Shown here piece by piece: positions 26,941 through 36,013 of a stretch of 64,000 nt of DNA. The stretch comes from Larkinella insperata (GTDB lineage: Bacteria; Bacteroidota; Bacteroidia; Cytophagales; Spirosomataceae), in NCBI RefSeq assembly GCF_026248825.1, contig NZ_CP110973.1, positions 5,105,501-5,169,500 of the forward strand, read 5' to 3'. The notes under the pieces are model-generated. The model saw only the letters and a program-made list of their open reading frames with translations. It had not been told where the DNA came from and did no database searches. The stretch's first letter is position 1; every line of letters begins with the position of its first letter. The position numbers were made by a program, and so were the translations under genes.

Positions 26941-27966
26941 ATGAGGTTCTTTAACTTTTTATCCAGTGACATTGCGATTGACCTCGGTACGGCCAATACA
27001 CTCATCATTCACAACAACGAAATTGTTGTTGACGAACCCTCCATCATTGCGATCCATAAAGTCAGTGGTAGTGTGTTGGCAATTGGCCATAAAGCCATGC
27101 AGATGCACGAAAAAACCAACGAAAACATCCGAACGCTCCGGCCTTTACGGGATGGCGTTATTGCTGACTTCACGGCGGCAGAATTGATGATCCGGGGGTT
27201 GGTCAAAATGATTGGTAATGGCAGTAAATTATTTGCTCCGGCCCACCGGATGGTCGTCTCCGTTCCGTCCGGAATTACAGAGGTAGAAAAACGGGCGGTG
27301 AAAGATTCGTGCGAACACGCGGGGGCCAAAGAAGTCTTCATGGTCTACGAGCCTCTGGCTGCGGCCATCGGAATCGGCATTGACATCACGAAGCCCAACG
27401 GTACGATGGTCGTTGATATTGGCGGTGGCACGACCGAAATTGCCGTTGTGGCCCTGTCGGGCATTATTTGCGAGCAATCCATCCGGACGGCAGGCGATGT
27501 ATTTACGAGCGACATTGTGGATTACATGCGCCGGGAGCACAATCTGCTGATTGGGGAACGGTCGGCCGAGCAGATCAAAATAGGCGTGGGATCGGCGCTG
27601 CCGGAACTGGACAATCCGCCACTGGATTATGAAGTCAGGGGCCGGGATTTGATGACCGGTATTCCGAAAGAAATCAAGGTTAGCTACAGCGAAATCGCCT
27701 ATTCAATCGATAAATCGGTTGCGAAAATCGAGGAAGCCGTCATGAAAGCGCTGGAAAATACCCCGCCGGAACTGGCGTCGGATATTTTCGCCAACGGGAT
27801 TCACCTGACGGGCGGGGGAGCCATGCTGCACGGCCTGGACAAGCGCCTAAGGACCAAAACGCAGCTGCCCATTCACGTGGCCGACGATCCACTGAAAGCC
27901 GTGGTGAAAGGCACGGGAGAGGTCATTAAAAATCTGGACTTATACAAGTCGCTGCTGCTAAGTTAA
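26941..27966 (+). CDS. mreB: MreB/Mrl family rod-shape protein (orphan paralogue)
   Basis: 341 residues from the ATG at 26941, chosen because of the Shine-Dalgarno just upstream and the family start (FNFLSSDIAIDLGTANT). The actin-fold motifs are phosphate 1 DLGTANT, phosphate 2 VVDIGGGTTEIAV, and the adenosine motif near GIHLTGGGAML. ENIRTLRPLRDGVIADF is highly conserved in MreB. MreB polymerises on the membrane and guides the wall-elongation machinery. No mreC, mreD, mrdA or rodA follows, so this is probably a second copy outside the elongasome operon. It follows the two GTPase genes on the same strand. Confidence 0.9.
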   Translation: MRFFNFLSSDIAIDLGTANTLIIHNNEIVVDEPSIIAIHKVSGSVLAIGHKAMQMHEKTNENIRTLRPLRDGVIADFTAAELMIRGLVKMIGNGSKLFAPAHRMVVSVPSGITEVEKRAVKDSCEHAGAKEVFMVYEPLAAAIGIGIDITKPNGTMVVDIGGGTTEIAVVALSGIICEQSIRTAGDVFTSDIVDYMRREHNLLIGERSAEQIKIGVGSALPELDNPPLDYEVRGRDLMTGIPKEIKVSYSEIAYSIDKSVAKIEEAVMKALENTPPELASDIFANGIHLTGGGAMLHGLDKRLRTKTQLPIHVADDPLKAVVKGTGEVIKNLDLYKSLLLS

Positions 27967-28013
27967 AACGCGACAGCCTGCCCTTTATAATCAATTTTTC
28001 CCAGCCAGACGGC

Positions 28014-28529
28014 TTAGTTTGCCTCCCTTAATTCCGAAAGACGATTGCTTAGAAGCTGGCAGGTTATTTGTGCCAGGGTCAATCGCCGTTGTGTCGACTT
28101 TAACAACGATTGATAATGGTTTAAAAGTCCTCCATGGGGGGCTTTCTGAAGGGCTTTCTCCAGAAAAGTAACCAGATTTGTGTACGATTCCTGCTTCTTT
28201 TCCCAATTGCCAAGCCGTTTTTGCGTCAAATTAATCTGCTCTTGCTGCAGCTTTCGGACGGTAGTTAGCGCCGGTTTCAATGGTTTTTTCAAGAGACTGC
28301 GCCATTCTTTCTGGAGTTTTTTAATTGGCGCCAGACAGGATGCGCCGTCGAACGCGTCAACCGGCAACAGCATGTTTCCCGATTGATCGTTTAATTGGGC
28401 TTGCAGCAATTTTTCTCCCTGTTCCACCAGGACATTGATCATTTCAAAACCAACTTCCAGGCGGCTACAACCGAATGAAAACTGATGCTTGTTCCCCCGT
28501 TCATCGCAGGTGATTAAAAGAATTGTCAT
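28014..28529 (-). CDS. Hypothetical protein, paralogous N-domain with coiled-coil tail
   Basis: 171 residues from the ATG at 28529, chosen because it aligns with the start of the related 84-residue protein at 36014-36268; an ATG at 28556 is possible. The N-terminal 75 residues match that protein: D.-.G..-F.F, L.D..G, LP..AFDG and I..LQ.E all occur in the same order. The last 90 residues are Lys/Gln/Leu-rich and helical (KKLQKEWRSLLKKPLKP). I do not recognise the family. It is convergent with mreB (47-base gap). Confidence 0.6.
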   Translation of the reverse strand: MTILLITCDERGNKHQFSFGCSRLEVGFEMINVLVEQGEKLLQAQLNDQSGNMLLPVDAFDGASCLAPIKKLQKEWRSLLKKPLKPALTTVRKLQQEQINLTQKRLGNWEKKQESYTNLVTFLEKALQKAPHGGLLNHYQSLLKSTQRRLTLAQITCQLLSNRLSELREAN

Positions 28530-28734
28530 GACCGGAAACGCTTTGGGTGAAGGCATTTATCCGAAAAGAAGGCCTTCATATCGGTTCATCAGTAGGCAGA
28601 TTATACCCAATTTGACATCCCTAAATTACCGGAAAGGTTTTATTTGTTGCAACGATTGATGAAGGAAGTTTATAACTCCAGCACCCGTTAGGGAATTTGC
28701 ATCTAAAAATGCCGAATAGCCGAACTCGCTTTCG

Positions 28735-29739
28735 TTAACTGTTAAACTTTTGCTGCTCAAAGATAAAGTTCCGCAGGAAGTCGGTGCGCTTCCGGGTTTC
28801 CTGGGCTTTCGTGAAGTAGTCCTGGGCGGCCTCGCTGTTCTTTCCTTCAACCAGCACTTTTCCCGATTGCTCGAGCAGAATGACGGTTTCTTCCAGGCTT
28901 TTGACCGACCGCCACAGATCGTCCTCGACGGTTTTGCTCACTTCCGCCAACAGCGAACTGGCCGTAAAGGCGTGGCCCGTGTGGCAGCGGTACCGGATAA
29001 TCTTGCCTTCCTGAATGCTTACCAGGCTGCCATTGCATTCCGGACAGGTCAGGGGCGTCAGAGGGCCCATGTTCAGGATTCCCATCTGGAAGGCATTGTC
29101 CTGAGCGGCAATATTTATCTCGGCTTCCAGGCGGCTGGTTTCCTGCTCTTCCAGCGAAGGGACCTCCGGAGCAGTTTGCTTCGTGAGTTCAACCAGCAAC
29201 TCCGCCAGTTCGGATACTGGGGCGATATGATCGACATCGACGTATTCCAGCACACTTTGGGGCATACTGGCGTACATGGCATCGTCGGGGGATTGGATGA
29301 CGCCCAGCCCGCCCAGCCGTTTCACCGTCCACAAACCCGAGGTACCGTCATCGAGCAGCCCCGTCAGCACGACTCCAATGACCCGGGGACCGTAGCGGTA
29401 GGCCGCCGACCGAAACAGCGCGTCAATCGAAGGCCGAAAGCGGTTTTCTTTCGGCCCCTTTTTCACAATAACCTGATCGTACTCAATCAGCAGGTGATGA
29501 TCGGGCGGGGCCACGTAGATGTGACCGGATTGAACCAGTTCGCCGTCTACCGGATGGCTCACCGGCAATTTACACACATGCGCCAGAATTTTAGGCAGCA
29601 GGCTCGGCGAATGGGGCGAAACGTGCTGAACAATAAAGATGGATGCCTCCAGGTCGGCCGGCAAACCGGCCACCAGTTCTTTCAACGCATAAACGCCACC
29701 CGCTGATGCACCAATAACAATAATATCCCGTTTTGCCAT
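28735..29739 (-). CDS. CheB-type protein-glutamate methylesterase with zinc ribbon
   Basis: 334 residues. The catalytic domain spans about 1-190 with S12 in GASAGG, H39 in VQHVS and D131 in LLDDGTSG, so the triad is intact. The N-terminal receiver of classical CheB is absent. The C-terminus has a zinc ribbon (CPECNGSL, then YRCHTGH) and a helical tail. This layout is common in soil Bacteroidota in the absence of chemotaxis receptors, and the substrate is unknown. It follows the CheB-CheR-kinase fusion gene on the same strand, 52 bases downstream. Confidence 0.9.
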   Translation of the reverse strand: MAKRDIIVIGASAGGVYALKELVAGLPADLEASIFIVQHVSPHSPSLLPKILAHVCKLPVSHPVDGELVQSGHIYVAPPDHHLLIEYDQVIVKKGPKENRFRPSIDALFRSAAYRYGPRVIGVVLTGLLDDGTSGLWTVKRLGGLGVIQSPDDAMYASMPQSVLEYVDVDHIAPVSELAELLVELTKQTAPEVPSLEEQETSRLEAEINIAAQDNAFQMGILNMGPLTPLTCPECNGSLVSIQEGKIIRYRCHTGHAFTASSLLAEVSKTVEDDLWRSVKSLEETVILLEQSGKVLVEGKNSEAAQDYFTKAQETRKRTDFLRNFIFEQQKFNS

Positions 29740-29791
29740 ATCGTTTCTTAAATAACCCGGCTTTGCAAGTGATGTTTAATATAATGGCAAA

Positions 29792-32700
29792 TCAGTGCTT
29801 CGGATCAGCAGTATACCGACGCGGCCAGGAAATCCGGAATACCGTTCCGGTGCCTAATTCGCTTTCCACATCCAGTTTGGCCGACAGCAGGTCGCAGAGT
29901 TGCCGAACGATCGACAGGCCGATGCCTTCGCCGGAACTTCCCGAGGGGTTCTTCGTAACGGGTTGAGGTGTGTCGTCCGAAGCCTTGCCGGAAGGCCGTC
30001 GGAGTTCCTGCAGCACCTCTTCGCGCATGCCCGGCCCGGTGTCCTGCACACTCAACGTCCATTGATTTTCCGGACTGGCTGCGTGCCAGCGAACCGTTAT
30101 GCCCCCCTGTCGGGTGTATTTGATGGCGTTAAGGACCAGATTCTGAATAATGCGCTCTATTTTCATCGCGTCCCCTTCCACCTCCAGCGGGGCGGTTCCT
30201 TCGGTTCGGAACCAAAGCCCTTTTTCGGCCACCAATGGCTCTACGGTCTCGCTCAGGGTCCGGATGAGCTGGGCAACATCGAAGGTGGTAAACTGAACGT
30301 TTTCCTGGCCAGCTTCCAGACGGGCGTAATCCAGGAGCTGCGTGAGCATCCGGGTGGCCTGGCGGATGTTCCGTTGCAGCATCTCAAACATTTTGGCGCG
30401 CTCTTCCTCCGATGAAACCATCGTCAGCAGCGAAGCCGTGCCCGAAATAACGCCGAAGTTGCCCCGCAGGTCGTGGGAGGTTTCGCGTAAAAACTGGCCC
30501 CGCTGGCGCATTTGCCGACGGAGTTCTTCCAGCGCGTTCAGGGATTCGTTGGAAGCCCGGAGTTCTTCGAGCCAGTGGTCCTGCTGGCTTTCGGCCCGTT
30601 TGAGGGCGGTGATGTCCAGGCCCGTCACCACCACTCCGCCGTCGAAGCGGGTGGCCGATACGGCGGTCCATTCGTCTGATTCGCCGGGAAGATGGTGTTC
30701 CTCGTAAAACGGATCGCCGTTTTCCCGGATTTGCTTCAGTCGTTCCCGCGTCTGTTCCTGCCAGAGTAAATCGGCGATCTGCTCGACGGACTGGCCAATC
30801 AGCTCCTGGGCCGGTTTCCCCTGCAAGTCGGCAAATTTCTGATTGCAGACGGCCAGCCGGAAGTCCACAATCTCCTGCAGATCACCGTCCTGCAGAACCG
30901 CTTTGAAGAAGGCAATCCAGGCGGGCGAACTGTCGAGCACGGCCTGCAGATTCTCCGTCAGTTCCTGAAGCTGGGTAATGTCGCGGGCAATGGCCAGCAC
31001 ACTGCGCACCGTGCCGTCGCTGGCCGGTTCGGGAACCATGCGCGAGAAATACAGCGTAAGCCCCGCAGGTGTCGGAAAGGAGTTGTAATGTTCCTGCGGT
31101 TTGCCAGTCACAAAAACCTGCTTCAGTTTGTCCATGTACGGCACCGCAATGGAGTCGGGCTGACCCATTTCCTGGTTGGTTTTTCCGAGCAGATCGGAAA
31201 GGGAGAGGCCCGTTTTTCCCTCAAAAGCGGTATTGGCAAAGATCAGTTTCAATTCCTGATTCCAGCGGGTGATGATATCCGGGGTGTTTTCAACCAGCGT
31301 CCGGAATTCTTCTTCGCTTTTCCGGAGCTTTTCCTGGGCCAGCACCATGTCGGTAATATCCTGCTTGAAACCCACCACCTTGAAAGGCTGACCGGCTTCA
31401 TCGCGCAGGACTTCACCCCGGACGTACAGGTAACGCATTTGCTGATCGGATTGGAAAATCCGGCGAATGTATTCAAACGGCTGGCCGTCCTGCATGGCCT
31501 GCTCAAGGCGCGCCTGGGCGGGAGCCAGGTCATCCGGGTGGGTATGGGCGGCAATCAGGTCCACGGTGAACTCCACGCTATGGGGCTCGTACCCAAACAA
31601 CCGGTATAATTCGTTCGACGCCAGGATTTTCTGACTGGCAAACTCCCGTTCGTAACTGCCGATGCGGGCAATCATCTCGGTCTGATTGAGGAGCGTATTG
31701 GCTTCCGCCAGCTCGTGGGTCCGCTGCTGCACCCGCCGGTCCAGCTCCTGATTCAGTTCTTTCTGAAGGTGAACGTCCGCGCAGGTACCGATGTATCCGT
31801 TAAAGACTCCTTCCGGCGAAAGCGTCGGCTGGGCCTGTTCGAGCATCCAGCGGTATTGGCCGTCGCTGCGCAGCAGGCGGTATTCGGTGGTGAACGGCTG
31901 CCGGTCTGCAAAGCGGGCGTGGTAGGTGGCCAGATACTGCACCCGGTCGTCGGGATGAATGCCCTGGGCCCAGCCCTGACCGACTTCTTCCTCCATCGAA
32001 CGACCCGTGTAGTTCAGCCACGCCCGGTTGAGGTAGCTATACCGCCGGTCGACGCCGGCCACCCACGTCAGCGCGGGCGAATTGTCGACGATGGCGTGAA
32101 ACCAGGCTTCACGTTCCTGCGACAGGCGCTGGGCCCGGCGGTGCTCGGTAATTTCCTCGATGGCCATCAGAATGGCTTCCTTCCGCTGCTGACGGACCAC
32201 CCGCCGGGCGTTGAGCAGCAGCACCTTCTCCAGGCCGTTTGGTAAGGTGTATGAATACTCAAATCCTTGGATCTGAACGTCCTGCGTAATAACGCCCGCC
32301 AGCCGTTCGCGCAACCGGGCGCTGTCCCACTGCCGGCCGTTGAGCTCGTACAGCAGCCGGCCTTCGACATCTTCCCGGCGAATTTCAAACATCTCGTAAA
32401 AAGTCGAATTGGCACTCCGCACGCGCAGGTCGGCGTCGAGAACGAGGGTGGCTTCGCGCAGGGTGGCAAAAATGGCTTCGGCAAACTCGTAGGCTTCCGA
32501 AAGCTGCTCGTTGCGGACCTGGAGTTCCTGGTTAATGGTCAGGAGTTCCTCGTTGGTCGATTCGATTTCTTCCTTGCTGGTTTCCAGCTCCTCGTTGATG
32601 CTCTGCAACTCCTCGTTGCTGCTGACGATTTCTTCGTTGGCCGATTGCAGTTCTTCGTTTCCGGCTTCCTGTTCTTCGATCAGCGAATGCATGTCGCGCC

Positions 32701-34702
32701 GGACGGTCGCCAGTTCCTCTTCGAGTTCCTTGATCCGGCGGTTTCGGGCTTTGACCGGACCGGTTTCGGGGATTTCCGGCGGGCTGGTTTCCTGAAAGAC
32801 AATGAGAAATAACCGTTCGTCGCCGTCACTTTCGAGCGGAGCGGCTTCGATGGCGACGTAGTGGGTTGAGCCGCCGACTTTCATTTCCAGCCCGCTTTTG
32901 CGAACAGACTGCCCTGATTTGAGCACCTTATGAACGGCATTGCGCAGTTCAAAGGAGAGCGAAGGCCGGGCCATTTTCAGCAGATTCAGGCTGGCGCGGC
33001 CCTGCGAATGTTCCAGATACAAGGCCGTTGATCCGCGAAAGCTCAGAATGTCCAGGTCCTGGTTGACGACCACACTGGCGGGAACGTATTGGTTGAGCAG
33101 CAACGCATCAATCCGTTGTTCAATGTCGTTGATGGGGGGCACGCTTGGCCGGTTGGACGGAGGTCGCCGGGCTACCTGGGGGGGAGGACTGGGCTCAATC
33201 GTGCGGGGCTGAAGCTCAAAACTGGCCCGCCGGGCTACGTCGTTTTTACGGGCGTAAATCTTGTAGGCTTTCTCGACCGGGATAAACAGGGAGGCCGAGG
33301 AACCAACGGTTTCGGATTTGCCCAGCAACAGATACCCCCGCGGGTTGAGCCCGTAATGAAACATGGTCAAGGCCCGGCGTTGCAGGCTGCCGTTGAGGTA
33401 AATGAGCAAATTCCGGCAACTCACCAGATCGACCCGCGAGAAGGGCGGGTCTTTGAAAATATTGTGGGGCGCAAAAACGCAGAGGTCGCGGATGGATTTG
33501 TTGATCCGGTAATGATCGTCCTGCTTGGTGAAAAAACGGTGGAGTCGCCGGGGAGCAATGTCCATGACTTCCGAGCGGGAGTAGCTACCCAGCCGGGCCT
33601 TGGCAATGGCGTTTTCGCTCAGGTCCGTGGCAAAAATCTGAATAACCATCGAGGAAGCCCGGTCGCCCAGTACTTCCATCAGCAGCATGGCCAGTGAATA
33701 AGCCTCCTGGCCCGTTGAGCAGGCCGGTACCCAGATTCGCAGCGGTTCTCCTTCGTTGTTTTCACTGATCATGCGCGGGAGCAACACCTTCTTGAGGTAT
33801 TCCATCACCTCCGTATCGCGGAAGAACGACGTCACATTGATCAGCAGGTCGCTGTAAAGCAGGTTGGCTTCCTGAGGATTCAGCCGCAGGTGCTGGGCGT
33901 AATCTTTCAGGGTTTCCAGTTTGTAGAGCAACATCCGGCGGATGATCCGGCGCCGGATGGTGGTTACTTTGTACTGACTGAAATCGACGCCTACCGACTT
34001 GCGGAGAAACGCCAGAATGGGTTTGAGTTCTTCATCGGATGTCTGGCTTTCTTCGGCGTCATCGGCCTGGGCCGTCAGTTGAAATACATCCGACTGCTGG
34101 CTGAGCCGCCCGAGTTCACTGGCAATTTGTTCGGGCGGTAAGACCAGATCCACCACGCCTTCGGCAATGGCCGAACGGGGCATTCCCTGGTACAGAGCGG
34201 TATGGTCCTGCGCAATGGTGATACCCCCGGCATCTTTGATGGCTTTTAAACCCTGGGTACCGTCGCCATCCAGCCCCGACAGGATCACGCCAATGGCTCC
34301 GGTTTTCTGGCGGGCCGCCAGCGAAACAAAAAACCGGTCGACGGGCATTTGAACCACTTCATCGTCGGTTGCCAATGCCTTCTGACGGGAAAATTGCATC
34401 AGCAAACCGTCGACGATTTCCATGTCCTTTCCGGGCGGAACAATGTAAACGTGGTTGGGAGCAATGGGTTCCTGGTCCCCGGCTTCGATCACGGGGATCC
34501 GGCTGACCTGACTCAGCACATCGGCAATCGTATACTTGGCATTCGGGTCGGGATGCTGCACATAGACAAACGCAAATCCCGTGGTGGGGGATAATTCTGC
34601 CAATAGGGCCGACAAAGCTTCGAGTCCACCCATTGATGCTCCAATCGCCACGACCGGAACGGGTTGAGCGGGAGAATCTCGAAGCGATTTTCGTTTGGCC
34701 AT
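29792..34702 (-). CDS. CheB-CheR-PAS-histidine kinase fusion
   Basis: 1636 residues. CheB domain about 15-205 (S23 in GASMGG, H50, GLDGDGTQG). CheR about 220-490 with the SAM site VPACSTGQEAYS. A PAS-like domain about 530-640. A long heptad coiled coil about 655-755 (repeats of SNEEL/ESTNEEL). Then about five PAS domains to residue 1395, each with family runs such as NSPALTWVAG or NTPDIITRW. A HisKA-like segment has its histidine in SHDLRGN near 1410. HATPase_c follows with NLVLNAIKYT, DTGPGM and GEGIGLSIV. It joins methylesterase, methyltransferase and kinase in one soluble protein. Its own start is the ATG next to MAKRKS. Confidence 0.93.
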   Translation of the reverse strand: MAKRKSLRDSPAQPVPVVAIGASMGGLEALSALLAELSPTTGFAFVYVQHPDPNAKYTIADVLSQVSRIPVIEAGDQEPIAPNHVYIVPPGKDMEIVDGLLMQFSRQKALATDDEVVQMPVDRFFVSLAARQKTGAIGVILSGLDGDGTQGLKAIKDAGGITIAQDHTALYQGMPRSAIAEGVVDLVLPPEQIASELGRLSQQSDVFQLTAQADDAEESQTSDEELKPILAFLRKSVGVDFSQYKVTTIRRRIIRRMLLYKLETLKDYAQHLRLNPQEANLLYSDLLINVTSFFRDTEVMEYLKKVLLPRMISENNEGEPLRIWVPACSTGQEAYSLAMLLMEVLGDRASSMVIQIFATDLSENAIAKARLGSYSRSEVMDIAPRRLHRFFTKQDDHYRINKSIRDLCVFAPHNIFKDPPFSRVDLVSCRNLLIYLNGSLQRRALTMFHYGLNPRGYLLLGKSETVGSSASLFIPVEKAYKIYARKNDVARRASFELQPRTIEPSPPPQVARRPPSNRPSVPPINDIEQRIDALLLNQYVPASVVVNQDLDILSFRGSTALYLEHSQGRASLNLLKMARPSLSFELRNAVHKVLKSGQSVRKSGLEMKVGGSTHYVAIEAAPLESDGDERLFLIVFQETSPPEIPETGPVKARNRRIKELEEELATVRRDMHSLIEEQEAGNEELQSANEEIVSSNEELQSINEELETSKEEIESTNEELLTINQELQVRNEQLSEAYEFAEAIFATLREATLVLDADLRVRSANSTFYEMFEIRREDVEGRLLYELNGRQWDSARLRERLAGVITQDVQIQGFEYSYTLPNGLEKVLLLNARRVVRQQRKEAILMAIEEITEHRRAQRLSQEREAWFHAIVDNSPALTWVAGVDRRYSYLNRAWLNYTGRSMEEEVGQGWAQGIHPDDRVQYLATYHARFADRQPFTTEYRLLRSDGQYRWMLEQAQPTLSPEGVFNGYIGTCADVHLQKELNQELDRRVQQRTHELAEANTLLNQTEMIARIGSYEREFASQKILASNELYRLFGYEPHSVEFTVDLIAAHTHPDDLAPAQARLEQAMQDGQPFEYIRRIFQSDQQMRYLYVRGEVLRDEAGQPFKVVGFKQDITDMVLAQEKLRKSEEEFRTLVENTPDIITRWNQELKLIFANTAFEGKTGLSLSDLLGKTNQEMGQPDSIAVPYMDKLKQVFVTGKPQEHYNSFPTPAGLTLYFSRMVPEPASDGTVRSVLAIARDITQLQELTENLQAVLDSSPAWIAFFKAVLQDGDLQEIVDFRLAVCNQKFADLQGKPAQELIGQSVEQIADLLWQEQTRERLKQIRENGDPFYEEHHLPGESDEWTAVSATRFDGGVVVTGLDITALKRAESQQDHWLEELRASNESLNALEELRRQMRQRGQFLRETSHDLRGNFGVISGTASLLTMVSSEEERAKMFEMLQRNIRQATRMLTQLLDYARLEAGQENVQFTTFDVAQLIRTLSETVEPLVAEKGLWFRTEGTAPLEVEGDAMKIERIIQNLVLNAIKYTRQGGITVRWHAASPENQWTLSVQDTGPGMREEVLQELRRPSGKASDDTPQPVTKNPSGSSGEGIGLSIVRQLCDLLSAKLDVESELGTGTVFRISWPRRYTADPKH

Positions 34703-35092
34703 AAATCAGGACACGTTAAAGTTTATACACGAAATGGATGCTTTCCCGGTAGAATCGGTTGGTCTGCACATCCAACAACGGATTAAGAGGGCCGGCTGTT
34801 TGCAAGACTGAGCGCTCAAAAACCGGTTACCGTCGGTAATATACGATTAATTTAATCGCTTTAAGATTGACGCATCGGTCAATCCGGTTTCATTCAAACT
34901 GGGCAAAAGCGCTTCCAAATTACCCTAAAAATTTACCTTGGGTCAAGTCGGAATGGCAATGTCTGGGCATTTTGTTGGCTGTAGGTATAGTCTCGGTGGA
35001 CAGTTTTGACCGTGGTCAATATTTTGGAGCAACGGACAATCGGTAAGGCAATCAGAATCGTATATGGCTCTGAACCACCCTGCGGATCGTAA
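34703..35092 (+). promoter_or_regulatory. Divergent 390-base region with palindrome TTGACC-GT-GGTCAA
   Basis: This lies between the kinase fusion gene and the receiver gene. 35006-35019 is a 14-base palindrome of operator size. The half-site GGTCAA also occurs near 34877 and 34940. No gene is recognised here. The palindrome lies about 75 bases upstream of the receiver ATG. Confidence 0.4.
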
Positions 35093-35593
35093 ATGTACAA
35101 AACATTCATCACGAATCAGGCTGTCCCCCAGAAGAACCGTACCCAGCGCTTGGAAAAAGCAAAAATTCTGATCATCGAAAATAGCCCGGAGCAGGGGCCG
35201 TTGATCGAAACGTCCATGCAGTATTTTTTTACGGAGGTGGAGCTTGTTCGAACGCGCACGCGGGAGCAAGCCCTGGCTTACCTGGAGGGATGCTTAATGA
35301 CTGGGCAGGCGTTGCCTTTATTTATCATGCTGGATTTGTACCTGCCCAACAAAGCGGATAGCTGGCGGCTGCTGGAGCAGTTGCGGGGCCACGGCAGTGC
35401 CATGAGCTCCCTTCCTGTAGTGATGTTGAGTGCTTCGGATTACGATGAAGACATCGCAGAGTCGTACAGCCGGGGAGTGACTTCATACTTGGTCAAGCCC
35501 GTCGAAACGGAGGGCTGGAATAAGCTCCTGCGGGCGCTGAAACGATATTGGTTGAGTACGGTTTTGCTGCCTGATTCGCCAGATAAGCCTTGA
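35093..35593 (+). CDS. Single-domain response regulator (Rcp1-like)
   Basis: 166 residues. The receiver fold starts near residue 23. Phosphoacceptor D81 is in IMLDLYLP and the conserved lysine in YLVKPVE near 136. The acidic pocket is E29-N30 where most receivers have two acids, so metal binding may be weaker. There is no output domain. Such proteins relay phosphate from hybrid or PAS kinases, and the divergent CheB-CheR kinase fusion, which has no receiver of its own, is the obvious partner by position. Confidence 0.85.
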   Translation: MYKTFITNQAVPQKNRTQRLEKAKILIIENSPEQGPLIETSMQYFFTEVELVRTRTREQALAYLEGCLMTGQALPLFIMLDLYLPNKADSWRLLEQLRGHGSAMSSLPVVMLSASDYDEDIAESYSRGVTSYLVKPVETEGWNKLLRALKRYWLSTVLLPDSPDKP

Positions 35594-35708
35594 ACGTTTT
35601 AGAATCACTTAAAAAAGACTGAGAGGAGGTTTTGCATTAGATCCCGCTTAGGCCGTCAAGCAGCGTTTCTTCGGGGCGTTTTGCCGTTGCGTCGGGTGCG
35701 GAAAAAGG

Positions 35709-35774
35709 TTGGCATTAGGAACAAATACAATGCCAATGGTAACTATCTTAGAAACAATAGTAACAATATTGGCA
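35709..35774 (+). repeat. Alternating inverted repeat TTGGCA/TGCCAA (three arms)
   Basis: Arm 1 TTGGCAT is at 35709-35715, arm 2 (ATGCCAA/TGCCAAT) at 35730-35737 and arm 3 ATTGGCA at 35768-35774. An inner pair ACTAT/ATAGT lies at 35742-35746 and 35757-35761. Arms 1:2 and 2:3 are mutually exclusive stems. The rest of 35594-35889 shows no gene. Confidence 0.45.
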
Positions 35775-35889
35775 ATTCAACGTTAAAAAGGTGGTTCGAG
35801 ATCATATGAAATATTCTGGAGGCATCGTTATCATACGGCACAAAAGTTGTTTATAGCTTCTAAACCGTAACTATTTCAACTTTATATCC

Positions 35890-36006
35890 ATGAACCATTG
35901 CATTGATTTCGTTCCTTTTAGTAAGCCCCAGAAGCAGTATCCCTGGGCCATGCTGTATGTTTTTGGCCCGACCTTTCGGTTTGGTTACTTTATTTCGGCG
36001 AATTGA
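35890..36006 (+). CDS. Possible 38-residue small protein
   Basis: An ATG-to-TGA frame of 39 codons, rich in aromatic residues, ending in FRFGYFISAN. No Shine-Dalgarno is present and no family is recognised. The stop lies eight bases from the convergent gene at 36014. It is listed because it fills an otherwise empty stretch downstream of the three-arm inverted repeat and could be a leader peptide. Support is weak. Confidence 0.25.
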   Translation: MNHCIDFVPFSKPQKQYPWAMLYVFGPTFRFGYFISAN

Positions 36007-36013
36007 CGCCCTC

